Assembly: GCA_012103255.1 (NCBI GenBank)
Contig: WLXD01000001.1
Coordinates: 1,406,803 to 1,470,802 of the forward strand
Reading direction: 5' to 3'
DNA from: Acidobacteriota bacterium
GTDB lineage: Bacteria > Acidobacteriota > UBA890 > WLXD01
DNA length: 64,000 nucleotides
Position 1 is the stretch's first letter; each line of letters starts with the position of its first letter. The notes below the pieces were generated by a model. It ran no database searches. It was not told the DNA's origin and saw nothing but the letters and a program-made list of their open reading frames with translations. Below are positions 62,185 through 64,000 of the stretch, one piece after another. Position numbers and translations under genes: made by a program.

Positions 62185-64000
62185 CTACCGGAGTACCAAG
62201 CGGGCACCCAGGCGGATCGTGCGTCCCTGGACGACGTCGCTGATGCGACCGAACGTCGAGGACGAGAGGTTCGCAGCCTGACCAAGAATGATGTCGTTGT
62301 TCGTGATGTTGAACGCATCAATGATCAGGTGGATACGACCGCGATCGGAGAAGTCGAAGGTCTTCTCTGCGCGGAGATCCAGGTTCCAGAACGTCGGCAG
62401 ACGCTCGTCGCCGAAGTTCGTGGTCGACCGCGCGATCGTGCCCACACCGTTCGCGCGCGTGGCGGAACGGACGGTCGGATCGAACACGTAGCCTTCGCGG
62501 ATCTGGAAGAAACCGGCGACGCTGAAGCCAGCGGGAAGCTGGTACATGCCGGAGAACTTCAGGAACCAGCTCGCGGACGTCAGGGCAGCACCAGGCTGTC
62601 CGTTGAACTCTGCGATGTTGGTCGGGTCCGTGAACGAGCTGCGCGCGTCGTAGTTAACCGTCGGGTTGGCGTACGTGAAGGACGCGTTACCCATCCAGTT
62701 GTTTGCGAAGCGCTTCTCGAGGTACGCGGTGATACCCGTGTACTTCGTGTTGAAGCCGTCGCGTTCCTGGTAGCTCTGCGACGTCTCACGCGTGTTCACC
62801 GGCTGGTAGACGGTGATGTTCGCTACGGAACCATCGGCGAGAGTACGGCTCTGCTGAACCGCTTCCCAGTAGCTTTCCTGGTCCTCGCCAACACGGATCG
62901 TCCAGTTCTCGCGGTCGTTCTTGCGGTACGTGAAGTCCGCACCGATCGCGAGTTCGCGGTTGAGTTCGTGCTCGAGGCCGATGATCAGCTCATCGGTGGT
63001 CGGCGGACGCGTCTCGTTGATGGTGATGTCAACAGGAGCGTTCGGGTTCGCCGGATCGAAGCCAGCGCTGAGCGACCAGGGCTCACCGTCGGTCTCGCCC
63101 GGATCGAACACGTTGTTGCCGTTGGCATCAGCCCAGTCGAACAGAGCGGTCGGACCAAACGTGATGTTCTCGAGGTGGAACTCACCGTTGAACTGCTGCG
63201 CGTAGTAACGAGCGGCGTTCGCACGGAGGATGGTCCGGTCCGAGAGCATGTACGTGAGGCCGATGCGCGGCGAGATACCGGTCCAGGCGAAGTCGTACGA
63301 GGCACCGTTGAACGACTGCGCCGGGAAGAACTCCGGCGCGAACGGCGACGCGTTGACGGCCGAAGGCAGCGACTCGGACGACTGGCGATCGTAGCGGAGC
63401 CCCGCGTTGATCGTCAGGCGGTTGGCGCTGATCGTGTCGCCAACGTAGGCGCTGACGCGGTCGTTGCGGTAGTTGTCCACCGCGTCGTGCGTCAGGCGTG
63501 CCGCATACGGCGTGCCGGGGTTGCCATCGTCGATGAAGTAGGCAGCCGAACCGGAAGCCAGACCCCAGAGCGAGGAGGTCTCGGCGTCACGCCAGCTGAA
63601 GCCGTACTTCAGCTCGTGGTCCACGTCGGAGCCAGCGATGTAGGTGTTGGCATCGGCGCGCAGGTTCTTCAGCGGACGCTTGGTGTCGTAGAAGAAGTAG
63701 CTGCCGCCCCACAAGCCGGTGTCGAGGTTACGCGTAACCTGCGTGTCACGGCCGCCCTGCGGCTCCAACGAGAAGCCGAGGTTCGTGGCGTTGTAGGAGA
63801 CCCCAACGTAGTTGTTGTCGTTGACGGTCCACTGACCCTTCACCGTGTGGATGCAGCACACGCCGAGCTGGTCGAAGGTGGTCGGCGCCGGCCGCGTGGC
63901 CGAAGCACCACGACCCTGCTTGGTCTTCGCTGCGTCGAGGAACGTGTAGTTCACGACGAAGGAATCGCCAAGGTGCAGGTTCGCCTTTGCGTGGATGTTC
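62185..64000 (-). CDS. Oar-like TonB-dependent receptor, N-terminus off the right edge
   Basis: The frame is open to base 64000 and covers about 605 residues of barrel: ISPRIGLTYMLSDRTILRAN, ELIIGLEHELNRELAIGADF, ITAYLEKRFANNWMGNASFT, FWNLDLRAEKTFDFSDRGRIH and a C-terminal LRLGARLVLR-type strand. These match carboxypeptidase-regulatory Oar-type receptors of Acidobacteriota. Codon choice is strongly biased to C/G-ending codons with few rare ones, suggesting high expression. Substrate unknown. Confidence 0.9.
   Translation of the reverse strand, partial: NIHAKANLHLGDSFVVNYTFLDAAKTKQGRGASATRPAPTTFDQLGVCCIHTVKGQWTVNDNNYVGVSYNATNLGFSLEPQGGRDTQVTRNLDTGLWGGSYFFYDTKRPLKNLRADANTYIAGSDVDHELKYGFSWRDAETSSLWGLASGSAAYFIDDGNPGTPYAARLTHDAVDNYRNDRVSAYVGDTISANRLTINAGLRYDRQSSESLPSAVNASPFAPEFFPAQSFNGASYDFAWTGISPRIGLTYMLSDRTILRANAARYYAQQFNGEFHLENITFGPTALFDWADANGNNVFDPGETDGEPWSLSAGFDPANPNAPVDITINETRPPTTDELIIGLEHELNRELAIGADFTYRKNDRENWTIRVGEDQESYWEAVQQSRTLADGSVANITVYQPVNTRETSQSYQERDGFNTKYTGITAYLEKRFANNWMGNASFTYANPTVNYDARSSFTDPTNIAEFNGQPGAALTSASWFLKFSGMYQLPAGFSVAGFFQIREGYVFDPTVRSATRANGVGTIARSTTNFGDERLPTFWNLDLRAEKTFDFSDRGRIHLIIDAFNITNNDIILGQAANLSSSTFGRISDVVQGRTIRLGARLVLR

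Overview
The window is about 64% GC bacterial chromosome with short spacers, many NTGA start/stop overlaps and frequent GTG/TTG starts. The best phylum guess is Acidobacteriota or a close relative. The reasons are four MacB/FtsX-like duplicated orphan permeases (the 'ADOP' type), two of them behind PadR repressors, Hanks-type kinases fused to other modules, wHTH-TM-PD40 regulators, S9 peptidases and carboxypeptidase-regulatory TonB receptors. This is inference from gene content; there is no rRNA or tRNA here.

Layout. 1-4.4 kb: PadR/permease pair (running off the left edge), then a TonB receptor + TlpA thioredoxin unit behind a tandem metalloregulator-like operator. 4.5-23 kb: rpmB (L28), a small membrane protein/XRE pair with its own dyads, a CDF-like transporter, a VOC protein, an S9 peptidase, a VKOR-DsbA fusion, RidA, a phosphopantetheinyl transferase, an amidohydrolase, a remarkable HTH-kinase-permease fusion with a frameshift, a sulfotransferase and a FIST protein. 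23-30 kb: an isoprenoid operon with an HpnG-like phosphorylase, type 2 IPP isomerase, HMG-CoA reductase, mevalonate kinase, an atypical mevalonate-(di)phosphate decarboxylase, isopentenyl phosphate kinase and squalene synthase. This is the gene set of the 'alternative' (phosphomevalonate decarboxylase/IPK) mevalonate route feeding squalene. 30-38 kb: OmpA protein and a kinase-TPR / ECF-like sigma / anti-sigma operon. 38-42.4 kb: an RND transporter, a PhnD-like binding protein and a TatT-like lipoprotein, the architecture described for bacterial sterol transport (BstABC). 42.5-55 kb: alanine dehydrogenase-like enzyme, FG-GAP protein, tandem hydrolase, a short AhpD/CMD-like gene with an in-frame UGA followed by a SECIS-like hairpin (a probable selenoprotein), two more permeases, an ArsR regulator and a SRPBCC protein. 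55-64 kb: wHTH-PD40 regulator, a metal-ligand-less amidohydrolase with TPR, exported SurE, a sulfatase and a second TonB receptor cut by the right edge.

How it fits together. Two themes stand out. (1) Triterpenoid lipid supply (mevalonate to IPP to squalene) and, 9 kb away, a candidate triterpenoid transport system. (2) A thiol/selenol redox theme: TlpA, VKOR-DsbA, and a Cys-x-x-Sec CMD protein whose promoter carries nearly the same 16-bp dyad as the SRPBCC gene next to an ArsR regulator 8.7 kb away, suggesting one small regulon.
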